DNA from: a virus
Length of the DNA: 36,451 bases
Virus record (IMG/VR): IMGVR_UViG_3300025889_013646
Coordinates: 1 to 36,451 of that record
Direction: 5' to 3' (one strand)
Shown here: in pieces, positions 1 to 6,321 of the stretch
Numbering within the stretch: position 1 is the stretch's first letter
Layout: every line of letters starts with the position of its first letter
The notes under the pieces: model-generated
What the model was told of the DNA's origin: nothing
Seen by the model: only the letters and a program-made list of their open reading frames with translations
The model's database searches: none
Translations under genes and position numbers: made by a program

Positions 1-280
1 CCAGTTTCATTTCGGGCATATGTTGGGCTTAGTAGCTTAACGGGTTGCGGGGTCTGGCAATACATTGGCGTTTATTGGCTGTTTTAGGTATGTTTTAGGG
101 TGGTTGGGTATTGGTGTAGGGGGGTAATACCATTTTGAAAAAATAGGGGCTTTAATGGGCTTTATTTTGAATATTTTGGATTTAGGTCTAAATTAGGCTG
201 TTTTATAGCCTATTTAAGTTAATTTTTCTAAGACAATTAAGTTAAATATATTAATTTAAATGCGATTATTAAATTAATTT
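1..280. other. Non-coding G/T-rich segment, possible origin or packaging region
   Basis: I see no credible gene in the first 361 bases. The + strand is strongly G/T-biased over about 1-240 and carries runs of G. At 98-124 five G runs (GGG, GG, GGG, GG, GGGGGG) lie close together and could form a two-tier G-quadruplex. A hairpin with perfect 6-bp arms (TAGGCT/AGCCTA, 7-nt loop) sits at 194-212. From about 215 the sequence becomes A/T-rich and leads into the operator cluster. Strand-biased, gene-free DNA next to early genes can be a replication origin or packaging site, but nothing here proves either role. Confidence 0.4.
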
Positions 281-351
281 TTGTAGCTACAAGTGGATAT
301 CTTTACAACTTTTGTAGTAAAATAAATTTTTTATTTACAACTTTTGTAGTA
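281..351. promoter_or_regulatory. Cluster of three palindromic operator-like sites
   Basis: TTGTAGCTACAA at 281-292 is a perfect 12-bp palindrome. An 18-bp sequence, TTTACAACTTTTGTAGTA, occurs identically at 302-319 and 334-351; each copy contains TACAA-CTT-TTGTA arms. The copies are 32 bp apart, about three helical turns, which would put two bound dimers on the same DNA face. The last copy runs into the -7 box of the promoter for the gene at 362. Related arms (TACA-TTTT-TGTA) occur at 3026-3037 in front of the XRE-type gene at 3081. A repressor operator is inferred. Confidence 0.6.
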
Positions 352-357
352 TTTTTG
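350..357 (+). promoter_or_regulatory. Bacteroidota-type -7 box, early promoter
   Basis: TATTTTTG matches the TAnnTTTG -7 consensus of Bacteroidota sigma factors. No TTTG -33 box is present at the usual distance, so the promoter may be weak or activator-dependent. The ATG of the next gene begins after only four more bases, so the message may be leaderless. The box overlaps the end of the 334-351 operator-like repeat. Confidence 0.5.
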
Positions 358-361
358 TTAA

Positions 362-655
362 ATGGAAAAAAAGACACTAAGACAGATACTTTATACTAAA
401 GAATCAAAAAGCGATTTTATTGTAAAAGATAAAGAAGTTACAAAGATTAAAGTTTCGGAGCAATCCGAAGATGAAAGATGCAATCGTATACTTTTATGGA
501 TTAAATCTCATAATAAGTTTAAATGGTCAACCATGTGTTTGGAAATAGGGTTAGATAAAGGCAATTTTCAAAAAATGCTAAAAAAAGACAAAATAAGTCT
601 TGCCTTAGACTATATTACTAAAATAGAAACAGAACTTAAAAAATATGGATTCTAA
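362..655 (+). CDS. Small early protein with possible helix-turn-helix
   Basis: A 97-aa, lysine-rich protein that I cannot assign to a named family. The N-terminal 45 residues are charged and probably flexible. Residues about 55-97 (STMCLEIGLDKGNFQKMLKK and the following helix) have the spacing of a helix-turn-helix of the kind seen in small phage regulators, ending in KKYGF. It is the first gene after the operator cluster and its start codon lies four bases after the -7 box, so it is probably an early, repressible gene. The next gene overlaps it by 11 bases, which suggests coupled translation. The DNA-binding role is inference from the pattern only. Confidence 0.7.
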   Translation: MEKKTLRQILYTKESKSDFIVKDKEVTKIKVSEQSEDERCNRILLWIKSHNKFKWSTMCLEIGLDKGNFQKMLKKDKISLALDYITKIETELKKYGF

Positions 656-839
656 TAAATACCATTTAAGGTTAAATTACGAAAATCAGGTAATTAAATT
701 ATCTCTGATAGCAAACGAAAAGGTTAAAAACCTTAAATACCTATCCGACTACCAGCTTCTTTGCAGGTTGAATGAGCTTCTTATAAAGCTTAATTTAATA
801 CCATTCACAATAGAGGAGCTAGAAATGGACCTTGTATAA
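645..839 (+). CDS. Small hypothetical protein
   Basis: A 64-aa protein without a recognised domain. It is leucine- and asparagine-rich and probably helical in its second half. The start overlaps the end of the preceding gene by 11 bases in a different frame, so the pair probably forms a two-gene early operon. The stop codon TAA at 837-839 overlaps the A-tract that serves as the U-tract of the converging leftward terminator. Confidence 0.6.
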   Translation: MDSNKYHLRLNYENQVIKLSLIANEKVKNLKYLSDYQLLCRLNELLIKLNLIPFTIEELEMDLV

Positions 840-867
840 AAAAGCCCCCATTAAGAATAATAGGGGC
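838..867 (-). terminator. Intrinsic terminator of the leftward operon
   Basis: Read on the minus strand, arms at 859-867 and 844-852 form a GC-rich stem with one mismatch and a 6-nt loop, followed by six T (838-843 on the minus strand). On the plus strand no T-run follows the stem, so it should act mainly on transcription from the leftward operon. It lies exactly where the rightward and leftward genes converge. Confidence 0.75.
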
Positions 868-870
868 CCT

Positions 871-937
871 AACTAAATCAAACCAAAAAACACACATGAG
901 AACTGTGTAAAATTATATTATTTTTTTGGTTTTTGAT
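871..937. repeat. Orphan copy of a leader motif within a long hairpin
   Basis: AACTAAATCAAACCAAA at 871-887 is identical to 6514-6530, where it precedes a real gene; in both places ACACATGA follows. Here the ATG at 896 opens a frame of only four codons (MRTV, stop). Bases 877-890 can pair with 922-937 (2-nt bulge), and ACAC 892-895 with GTGT 905-908, putting the ATG in a loop. It looks like the leader of a lost gene or a small structured RNA in the convergent gap. Confidence 0.45.
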
Positions 938-943
938 ATATTT

Positions 944-1474
944 TTAGTTTAACACTAAATCTTTTTTGGTAAATTTTTCTTTTAATTTAATTACTAAGTC
1001 TAAATATATATCCCTAAACTGTTCGTTTGTATTAATTAAATCGTCAAATGACTTACATCCATACATGACAGTAGTGTGGTCGTACTTCCTTGTTTTGCTT
1101 GTGGCTATTGTTTGACCTATGGCTGCAAATCCATTACCCATTATTCTAGCTAACTTAAAGTATATAAATCTATAATTAACAATTTCACGATTACGGCTTC
1201 CGTTTGCAAGTCTAGCAATATCATTACCGAATTTTTCATTACCGAATTTTTCTTTCATTACACCATCTACAAACTCCCTTAACATTAAAATTGGAATTTT
1301 AGGTATATCAGAACTTTCATCTATCATTGTTAATACTTGTGGCTCATAACCAATTTTTTCCTTAAATTCTTTTTTAAATTTTTCAATAATTTTTGCCTCC
1401 AATCTTCTTTTGTAAAGCAATGTTTCTGTTTCAACTTCTGGTCTTTCTAAATAATCATTTAACTCTACTCTCAT
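944..1474 (-). CDS. DnaA domain IV-like DNA-binding protein
   Basis: A 176-aa protein whose C-terminal half matches the DNA-binding domain IV of the bacterial initiator DnaA. Residues 93-99 (SRNREIV) and 102-110 give the conserved Arg-rich helix, and DHTTV at 132-136 followed by YGC matches the DnaA signature that contacts the DnaA box. The AAA+ ATPase domain (domain III) is absent: the first 90 residues are a charged, probably helical region. Full-length DnaA is about 450 aa. The protein could bind host or phage origins, compete with host DnaA, or recruit the replisome. It is the last gene of the leftward operon. Residues 75-84 hold a direct repeat (EKFGN twice) encoded by a perfect 15-bp tandem duplication. 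Confidence 0.8.
   Translation of the reverse strand: MRVELNDYLERPEVETETLLYKRRLEAKIIEKFKKEFKEKIGYEPQVLTMIDESSDIPKIPILMLREFVDGVMKEKFGNEKFGNDIARLANGSRNREIVNYRFIYFKLARIMGNGFAAIGQTIATSKTRKYDHTTVMYGCKSFDDLINTNEQFRDIYLDLVIKLKEKFTKKDLVLN
1222..1251 (-). repeat. Perfect 15-bp tandem duplication
   Basis: CATTACCGAATTTTT occurs twice without a gap (1222-1236 and 1237-1251). It keeps the reading frame and duplicates five residues of the DnaA-domain protein, just before its DNA-binding helices. A recent slippage event is the simplest explanation. Confidence 0.9.
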
Positions 1475-1524
1475 TTTTCAAATTTTTCTATTGTTTTTAA
1501 ATATTTCGTATACTACTCGTGCAG

Positions 1525-1617
1525 CTAAAACGGCTTAAAATCTAGTTTCCACTTCCTATGAAATTGATGTATCTCTACAAAGAAAATTGCAAAGCATATT
1601 GCTGCTATAATTATCAT
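1525..1617 (-). CDS. 30-aa small membrane protein
   Basis: A short frame coding 30 residues. Residues 1-14 (MIIIAAICFAIFFV) are strongly hydrophobic and form a likely membrane segment; the rest is basic and aromatic (HRKWKLDFKPF), so the C-terminus would face the cytoplasm. Its ATG overlaps the TGA stop of the preceding gene in an ATGA quartet, and the same arrangement recurs three times in this operon, which is the main support for it being real. Function unknown; a small inner-membrane effector or host-takeover peptide is possible. Confidence 0.65.
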   Translation of the reverse strand: MIIIAAICFAIFFVEIHQFHRKWKLDFKPF

Positions 1618-1856
1618 AAATTACTATTAACTAATTCAATAAATTGTTTGTATTCTAACAAGGTAATAACAGTTACACCACCTAAATAAATTTCTGTATA
1701 TTCGTTATCATTATTGTATGTCGGGTGTGCAGCATCAAAATTTACAAGATATAATGGTCTTACTTCTAGTAATCTCCAATCAAATTCAATTCCCATATCT
1801 CTGTTATTTCTTGTTTCAGAGTTATGGTATAAAATATTTATTTCTATTCCTTTCAT
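1614..1856 (-). CDS. 80-aa hypothetical protein
   Basis: An 80-aa acidic protein of unknown family with a mixed pattern of strands and aromatic residues (DWRLLEVRPLYLVNF, EIYLGGVTVITLLEY). Its start overlaps the upstream 27-aa frame and its stop overlaps the downstream 30-aa frame, both as ATGA, so it belongs to the same translationally coupled leftward operon as ninG. I do not recognise it. Confidence 0.65.
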   Translation of the reverse strand: MKGIEINILYHNSETRNNRDMGIEFDWRLLEVRPLYLVNFDAAHPTYNNDNEYTEIYLGGVTVITLLEYKQFIELVNSNL

Positions 1857-1936
1857 TTGCGTAATTGTTTTTTAAGTTCTCGTTTAGTTAGTTTTAATAA
1901 TCCACCAATGCTTGAAAATAAACTTCCATGCTTCAT
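1853..1936 (-). CDS. 27-aa basic peptide
   Basis: A 27-residue frame, very basic in its second half (KLTKRELKKQLRK) after a short Ser/Gly/Leu-rich start. It is bounded on both sides by ATGA overlaps: its ATG lies within the end of ninG, and its TGA lies within the start of the 80-aa gene. It fills the gap that would otherwise separate them. The double overlap favours true translation; the peptide could also serve mainly to couple its neighbours. Function unknown; the amphipathic helix might bind nucleic acid or membrane. Confidence 0.55.
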   Translation of the reverse strand: MKHGSLFSSIGGLLKLTKRELKKQLRK

Positions 1937-2475
1937 TTTTCAAATTTTTTCTTTACTAAATTTAATTTGTGTCTGTATTCTATTATTAAAGATTTTAATT
2001 CATCTCTTGTTGGTTTTGAAATCTGCCTAGCCTCCTCTTGCAAGTACTCTACAATACCCGGTTCTTCTTCTTCTAATTTACTCCTATAAACATCAATGTT
2101 TCCTGATAGAAAACAATTATCGTATTCTGATTGTGGCCGGCAATTTTGAGGAAGCCATCTTGTTGCGTAATTTTTCCTGCTTATAAAATGTCCACATTGA
2201 GCATCTTGCCATCTCATTAACTTTCCAGATGTATAACAAGCAACCATACCATCTTTGTTTGCGTATTTGCATCTTATATATTGGCTAAATACTGAATCTA
2301 AATCTTCAACTAAATGCGAAACACTTTCATCGTGCTGTTGTTCTTCGTATTTCTCAACTCTTTTAGATGTGCTTTTTACTGTTGCGCATTGCTTACACAT
2401 TTTTTTAGAAAAATGATAATCTAAAACACCGCAGGATATACAAATCTTTTTTTTATTAATTATTGTACTTCTCAT
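1933..2475 (-). CDS. ninG: NinG/Rap-like recombination protein
   Basis: A 180-aa protein matching phage NinG (lambda Rap), a structure-specific nuclease that acts on Holliday junctions and D-loops during phage recombination. Cysteines 12, 15, 27 and 30 form an N-terminal zinc-ribbon-like CxxC/CxxC pair. The core has the family motif CGHFISR at 94-100, then ATRW at 104-107 and NCRPQ at 111-115, followed by SGN and a Tyr-Arg pair, as in the HNH-like active site. The length is close to other NinG proteins. Its start overlaps the preceding nuclease-like gene by ATGA, so the two are probably made together and may act on the same replication or recombination intermediates. Confidence 0.88.
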   Translation of the reverse strand: MRSTIINKKKICISCGVLDYHFSKKMCKQCATVKSTSKRVEKYEEQQHDESVSHLVEDLDSVFSQYIRCKYANKDGMVACYTSGKLMRWQDAQCGHFISRKNYATRWLPQNCRPQSEYDNCFLSGNIDVYRSKLEEEEPGIVEYLQEEARQISKPTRDELKSLIIEYRHKLNLVKKKFEK

Positions 2476-2834
2476 TTTTTAAATAATTGTATAATTGGTA
2501 TTAAAAATCCTTTTGACGTATCGTTATCTCCGCCTTTTTTTAAATACATTCCATCTGTGTAATATTTTCTAAGTTTAGCTTTTAATATTTCAACTTCAAA
2601 TATAATAGCAAACCCAACCTCATCTATTTTATAAACCCAATAATCAGCATCAGTAGTTGCTATACCTGATGGCTTCCCCCTTGATTCATACTCTATAAAA
2701 ACATTACCAGTTTTATGTGTCATTCGGTCTGTTTTTACTTCAACTTTTTTACCCTTTGCAAATATTTCATTTACCCAATCCTCACCTGATTCACCAAAAT
2801 TTAAATCATGAGTAAAACTTGAAGAATACTTCAT
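2472..2834 (-). CDS. PD-(D/E)XK-like phage nuclease
   Basis: A 120-aa protein with the layout of a small PD-(D/E)XK endonuclease: an acidic residue in the first helix (E15 or E18), then the E-x-K motif at 32-34 (VEVKTD), followed by GNVFIEYESRGKPSGI and a TDADYWVY stretch typical of phage members of this superfamily. Such proteins are Holliday-junction resolvases or general DNA nucleases. It sits next to NinG, which supports a recombination or DNA-processing job. Its ATG directly follows the stop of the upstream 42-aa frame, and its TGA overlaps the ninG start. The fold is inferred from motifs; the substrate is unknown. Confidence 0.75.
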   Translation of the reverse strand: MKYSSSFTHDLNFGESGEDWVNEIFAKGKKVEVKTDRMTHKTGNVFIEYESRGKPSGIATTDADYWVYKIDEVGFAIIFEVEILKAKLRKYYTDGMYLKKGGDNDTSKGFLIPIIQLFKK

Positions 2835-2963
2835 TTAATCAATTTTTGTTACTTTCCCGTTTATATATCTATATTTACCAATAAATACACCATTCCTATA
2901 AACTTCTATTACAAAATCAAGAAGTTCTGCTAGCTTGTAGATATTATCTCTATTTTCAGTCAT
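2835..2963 (-). CDS. 42-aa leading protein of the leftward operon
   Basis: A 42-aa frame (MTENRDNIYKLAELL...). It is the first gene after the leftward promoter; its ATG begins four bases past the -7 box, so the transcript is probably leaderless. Its TAA is followed immediately by the ATG of the nuclease gene. Residues 7-21 look like an amphipathic helix and the remainder like a small beta hairpin (GVFIGKYRYINGKVTKI). No family is recognised. Position and tight coupling are the reasons to accept it. Confidence 0.65.
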   Translation of the reverse strand: MTENRDNIYKLAELLDFVIEVYRNGVFIGKYRYINGKVTKID

Positions 2964-2967
2964 AAAG

Positions 2968-2998
2968 CAAAAGTAATATAATTAAATTAATAAACAAA
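2968..2998 (-). promoter_or_regulatory. Leftward promoter, TTTG-N19-TACTTTTG
   Basis: On the minus strand TTTG (2998-2995) is followed after 19 bases by TACTTTTG (2975-2968), an excellent match to the -33/-7 consensus of Bacteroidota. The ATG at 2963 follows after four bases. It drives the nuclease-ninG-DnaA-like operon and diverges from the promoter of the XRE gene. Confidence 0.8.
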
Positions 2999-3025
2999 TA
3001 TTTTTTCATAAAAAATTTATTTATC

Positions 3026-3063
3026 TACATTTTTGTAATTATGAAAATTTATTACTTACTTTG
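3026..3063 (+). promoter_or_regulatory. Rightward promoter with overlapping operator-like palindrome
   Basis: TTTG at 3032-3035 lies 20 bases before TTACTTTG (3056-3063), which fits the Bacteroidota -7 box except at its second position. The palindrome TACA-TTTT-TGTA at 3026-3037 covers the -33 box and resembles the arms of the repeats at 302-351. This suggests that the XRE protein encoded at 3081 represses its own promoter and the early promoter at 350. Confidence 0.55.
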
Positions 3064-3080
3064 CATAAATAACTATAAAC

Positions 3081-3269
3081 ATGGAACCAAGAAAAAATCT
3101 TACAGAGTTATTAAAAATAGCTTTAGATGGCAGGACTAATAGGTGGCTTGCCAATAAAACGGGTATTCAGGAGTCTGAAATATCAAGGATTGTGTCTGGT
3201 AGACTAATCCCAACAGAGAAGCAGTTAGAGAAAATAAGAGCTGCATTTCCGTACCAAGTTAATTTCTAA
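3081..3269 (+). CDS. XRE-family helix-turn-helix regulator
   Basis: A 62-aa, single-domain DNA-binding protein of the Cro/C1 (XRE) type. The recognition motif spans about residues 22-42 (LANKTGIQESEISRIVSGR), followed by IPTEKQLEKI for the last helices. There is no extra dimerisation or cleavage domain, so it is more Cro-like than CI-like. It is the first gene of the rightward replication operon and is transcribed divergently from the leftward operon, the usual place for a phage switch regulator. Palindromes at 3026-3037 and 281-351 are candidate binding sites. Whether the phage can be temperate cannot be judged; no integrase is present here. Confidence 0.85.
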   Translation: MEPRKNLTELLKIALDGRTNRWLANKTGIQESEISRIVSGRLIPTEKQLEKIRAAFPYQVNF

Positions 3270-3287
3270 TACCTATAAAATATTGCA

Positions 3288-4055
3288 ATGGCAAAGGATG
3301 CTTATTATTTTTCACATGATAGTAACTCTCAGGATGACCCTAAGTGTATGATACTTATTGACCAATTAGGGATGGAGGGTTATGGTATATTTTGGGCTTT
3401 AATTGAAAAATTAAGGAATGAAACTGACTATAGATTACCAATAGCTTTAACTGGAAGTTACGCTAAAAGATGGGGCACTTCCAAAGAAAAAGTAGAAACA
3501 GTTATAAAAAACTACGAATTATTTACCGTAGATGATACACATTTTTTTTCCGAAAGATTATGTCGTTCCATGCAGAAAAAAACAGAATCTGCACGTAATG
3601 CGGCTAATTTAAGATGGTCTAATAGTATTGATAATCAATTAGTTAATGCAAAAGCAATGCAAACGCATAGCAAAAGCAATGCAAATGATATGCGAAATGA
3701 TGCTACTAAAGGAAAGGAAAGGAAAGGAAAAGAAAGTAAAGAAAAGGAAAGTAAAGAAAAGGAAATATTATACCGAGATAACATCAGTTTGTTAGAAAAT
3801 GAAAATCAAAAGTTAATATCAGAGTATGGACAAGATTTTATAGATGCTTGTTATGATTTATTATCTTCTTACAAAATTGAAAAATCTTATAAAACCAAGT
3901 CTGATTATTTAACCATAAAAAGATGGGTTATTGATGCGGTTACCGAAAAGGGTAAAGTAAAACCAAAAATAATTAAATTAAATACTGAAAATAAATTAAA
4001 CGCTGAATTAGAGGAGTACAAAAAAAGACAATCTGAATTAGGCCAATCTTTATAA
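3288..4055 (+). CDS. DUF4373 (Lin1244/Lin1753-like) replication protein
   Basis: A 255-aa protein whose first 95 residues match the Lin1244/Lin1753-like N-terminal domain (DUF4373): YFSHDSNSQDDPKCMILI, then GMEGYGIFWALIEKLR and a winged-helix-like segment. The family occurs in phages and mobile elements of Firmicutes and Bacteroidota near replication genes and is thought to act in initiation or helicase loading, much like DnaD-type proteins. A purine-only Lys/Glu linker (about residues 142-162) joins it to a C-terminal helical domain (about 180-255). The next gene is a primase-helicase, which fits a loader or initiator role. The linker DNA is a run of GGAAA/GAAAG repeats that may vary in length. 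Confidence 0.8.
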   Translation: MAKDAYYFSHDSNSQDDPKCMILIDQLGMEGYGIFWALIEKLRNETDYRLPIALTGSYAKRWGTSKEKVETVIKNYELFTVDDTHFFSERLCRSMQKKTESARNAANLRWSNSIDNQLVNAKAMQTHSKSNANDMRNDATKGKERKGKESKEKESKEKEILYRDNISLLENENQKLISEYGQDFIDACYDLLSSYKIEKSYKTKSDYLTIKRWVIDAVTEKGKVKPKIIKLNTENKLNAELEEYKKRQSELGQSL

Positions 4056-4064
4056 AATAAAACA

Positions 4065-5954
4065 ATGCAAGTAACAATATTCGAAAATATATTTTCAAAG
4101 AATCCATTTTACATTTCCGTAAATGATGCTTTATCTAGAATATCTTCAGGTAAAAGCATGGCTTTGGTTAATGATATTCGTGCAACATTGGATAAAAGTA
4201 AATCTCAAAAATTAAAATCCAATTTGCCTAGCGTATGTTTTAGTGGAAAATTTGGAGCAGACAGAAAAGATGAACAAATTATTGAGCATAGTGGTTTTAT
4301 TGTTCTTGATTTTGATGATGTTTTTAATTTAAGAGAAAAGCAAACGGATATAATTTCAAAACCATTTGTTTACGCTTGTTGGGTAAGCCCATCTGGTAAT
4401 GGATTAAAAGCGCTAGTAAAGATAGCTGATGGGAAAAAACACAGGGAGCATTTTCAATCACTTCAAGAAGTTTTTCCTGAAATAGATAAAAGTGGAATTA
4501 ATCCAAGTCGTGTTTGCTACGAAAGTTACGATAAAGAAATTTACATTAATGAAAATGCGGAAGTTTTTACTAAAATAAAATCAGTAGAAAAGAAAATAGT
4601 AAAGCAAGAGTCTAACGGAACAGATTCTGAAAATTTTATTAAGATATTAAAATGGTTAACAAATAGAAACGATGCTTTTGTTAGTGGTGAAAGAAATATT
4701 TACATTTTTAAATTAGCTTCTGCTTGTTGTCGTTTTGGTATTGAAGAAGATTCTGCAATTAATTTGATTTCATCAGAGTATACAGTTAGTAATGATTTTA
4801 CTATGAGTGAAATGAGGAACGCAATTAAGAGCGCTTATAGAGCTAGTCGTTCTAATTTCAATACAGCTACTTTACAAAAAGAAGTTTTAATAGATAATGT
4901 AACTAGAAGTGAAATAAATGTAAAAAAAGATTTTCAGGAACATCAAGATGAGAATTATAGAGTTGAGGATGTTGTTTACGGTATTGATGTAAAAGAGAGG
5001 GCTTTACAGATTAATGAAAAAGGTTTTGAAAAGGTTATTGGTATAGGTGTACCTGAAATAGATTTTCATTTTAAACCAAAAAGAGGAGAGATTACATTAC
5101 TTACTGGTATTGGTAACTACGGAAAGAGCGCATTTAAAAAATGGTATATACTAACTAGGATTTTATTGTTTGGAGAAAAGATTGCTACGTTTTCACCAGA
5201 AGATACTCCTGCCGAAGAATATTTTCATGATTATGTTGAAATGATTTTAGGATGCGAGTGCACTCCATATAATCCAAACAGGCCACCAAATAAAGTTTAT
5301 GAAGCAGCTTATGATTTTGTATCAAAACATATATTCTACATAAGCGCTGAAATGCTATCGCCAACTCCTCAATATGTAAAAGAAAAATTTTTAGAGTTAA
5401 TTATACAAGAGAAAGTTGACTTTTGCTGTATTGACCCATTTAATCAGCTTACAAATGATTACAAAGGATTTGGCGGTAGAACCGATAAGTATTTAGAAAC
5501 ATTTTTAGCGGATTGTGCAAGGTTTGCTCAAAAGAATGATGTTTATTTTTGGATTATTGCGCATCCTAAATCAATGTTAAAAGATAAATCAGGAAACTAT
5601 GAGTGCCCAGATGTTTTTGATATTGCAGATGGTGCAATGTGGAATAATAAGATGAATAATATTATGGTTTATCATAGACCGTTTGCTCAAATAGATACTA
5701 ATAATCCATTAGCAGAAGTTCACTTTAAAAAGATAAAAAAGAAAAGTGTAGGCAAAAGAGGATTTATGACAATTGAGTATATATGGAATACTAGAAGATT
5801 TTTTGTTCAAGGTAGAGATATTATTCAGGATATTTTGAATAAAAGAAAATATGATTTTTGGAATAGCTGGAAAGGTAAACAAGCAACATTAGATTTATCA
5901 TCTAATTGGGATAATCAAGGTGTTGTAGATGATGTTAGTCAAATAGATTTTTAA
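4065..5954 (+). CDS. Primase-helicase fusion: BT4734-like domain plus RecA/DnaB-like ATPase
   Basis: A 629-aa two-domain replication enzyme. Residues 1-170 match the BT4734-like/VirE N-terminal family, which has been placed near archaeo-eukaryotic primases: FIVLDFDDV at 78-86 gives the paired aspartates D82 and D84, and SPSGNGLK at 108-115 the following Ser/Gly motif. Residues about 190-265 form a helical PriCT-like linker. Residues about 310-600 are a RecA-fold ATPase of the DnaB/Twinkle type with Walker A G348-IGNYGKS-355, a catalytic-glutamate-like segment (SPEDTPAEE), Walker B FCCID457 and an IIAHPKS motif. It probably makes primers and unwinds DNA at the fork. Primase activity is less certain than the ATPase. 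The SSB gene follows 20 bases downstream. Confidence 0.85.
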   Translation: MQVTIFENIFSKNPFYISVNDALSRISSGKSMALVNDIRATLDKSKSQKLKSNLPSVCFSGKFGADRKDEQIIEHSGFIVLDFDDVFNLREKQTDIISKPFVYACWVSPSGNGLKALVKIADGKKHREHFQSLQEVFPEIDKSGINPSRVCYESYDKEIYINENAEVFTKIKSVEKKIVKQESNGTDSENFIKILKWLTNRNDAFVSGERNIYIFKLASACCRFGIEEDSAINLISSEYTVSNDFTMSEMRNAIKSAYRASRSNFNTATLQKEVLIDNVTRSEINVKKDFQEHQDENYRVEDVVYGIDVKERALQINEKGFEKVIGIGVPEIDFHFKPKRGEITLLTGIGNYGKSAFKKWYILTRILLFGEKIATFSPEDTPAEEYFHDYVEMILGCECTPYNPNRPPNKVYEAAYDFVSKHIFYISAEMLSPTPQYVKEKFLELIIQEKVDFCCIDPFNQLTNDYKGFGGRTDKYLETFLADCARFAQKNDVYFWIIAHPKSMLKDKSGNYECPDVFDIADGAMWNNKMNNIMVYHRPFAQIDTNNPLAEVHFKKIKKKSVGKRGFMTIEYIWNTRRFFVQGRDIIQDILNKRKYDFWNSWKGKQATLDLSSNWDNQGVVDDVSQIDF

Positions 5955-5973
5955 TAATAAAAAACAAAAAACA

Positions 5974-6321
5974 ATGTTAAAGTTACAGTTAATCGGAAAT
6001 TTAGGACAAGATGCAGTAGTCAACAATGTTGGCGGTAAAAATGTAATTAATTTTTCAGTTGCGCACACGGAGAAATATAAAAACTCCGAAAACAATGAAG
6101 TTTCAAAAACAACTTGGGTAAGCTGCGCTTATTGGTCTGAAAAAGTCAATTTAGCAAATTATTTAAAGAAAGGAACGCAAGTTTACTTAGAAGGTAAGCC
6201 AGAAGCCAAAACATACTCTAACAGCGCAAAAGAGGTTGTGCCTCAATTATCGGTTAGGGTTTCTGGGTTACAGCTACTTTCGGGTTCTAAATCTGAAAAA
6301 GAAGAAGAAGTTCCATTTTAA
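5974..6321 (+). CDS. ssb: Single-stranded DNA-binding protein
   Basis: A 115-aa OB-fold protein that starts MLKLQLIGNLGQDA, the classic SSB N-terminus, with NFSVAHTEK and TTWVSCAYWSEKVNLANYLKKG later in the domain and VYLEGKPEAKTYS before its end. It finishes with the acidic tip EEEVPF, like the DDIPF tip through which SSBs recruit partner proteins. The disordered linker is very short compared with host SSBs of about 170 aa. It coats ssDNA at phage forks and follows the primase-helicase in the same operon. There is no Shine-Dalgarno site; the start is preceded by an A-rich stretch. Confidence 0.93.
   Translation: MLKLQLIGNLGQDAVVNNVGGKNVINFSVAHTEKYKNSENNEVSKTTWVSCAYWSEKVNLANYLKKGTQVYLEGKPEAKTYSNSAKEVVPQLSVRVSGLQLLSGSKSEKEEEVPF

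Noticed and set aside
3710-3766. GGAAA/GAAAG purine repeats as a possible microsatellite switch
   Set aside because: The run encodes an ordinary Lys/Glu linker, a known habit of DUF4373 proteins, and no frame break is present. It was noted only as variable.
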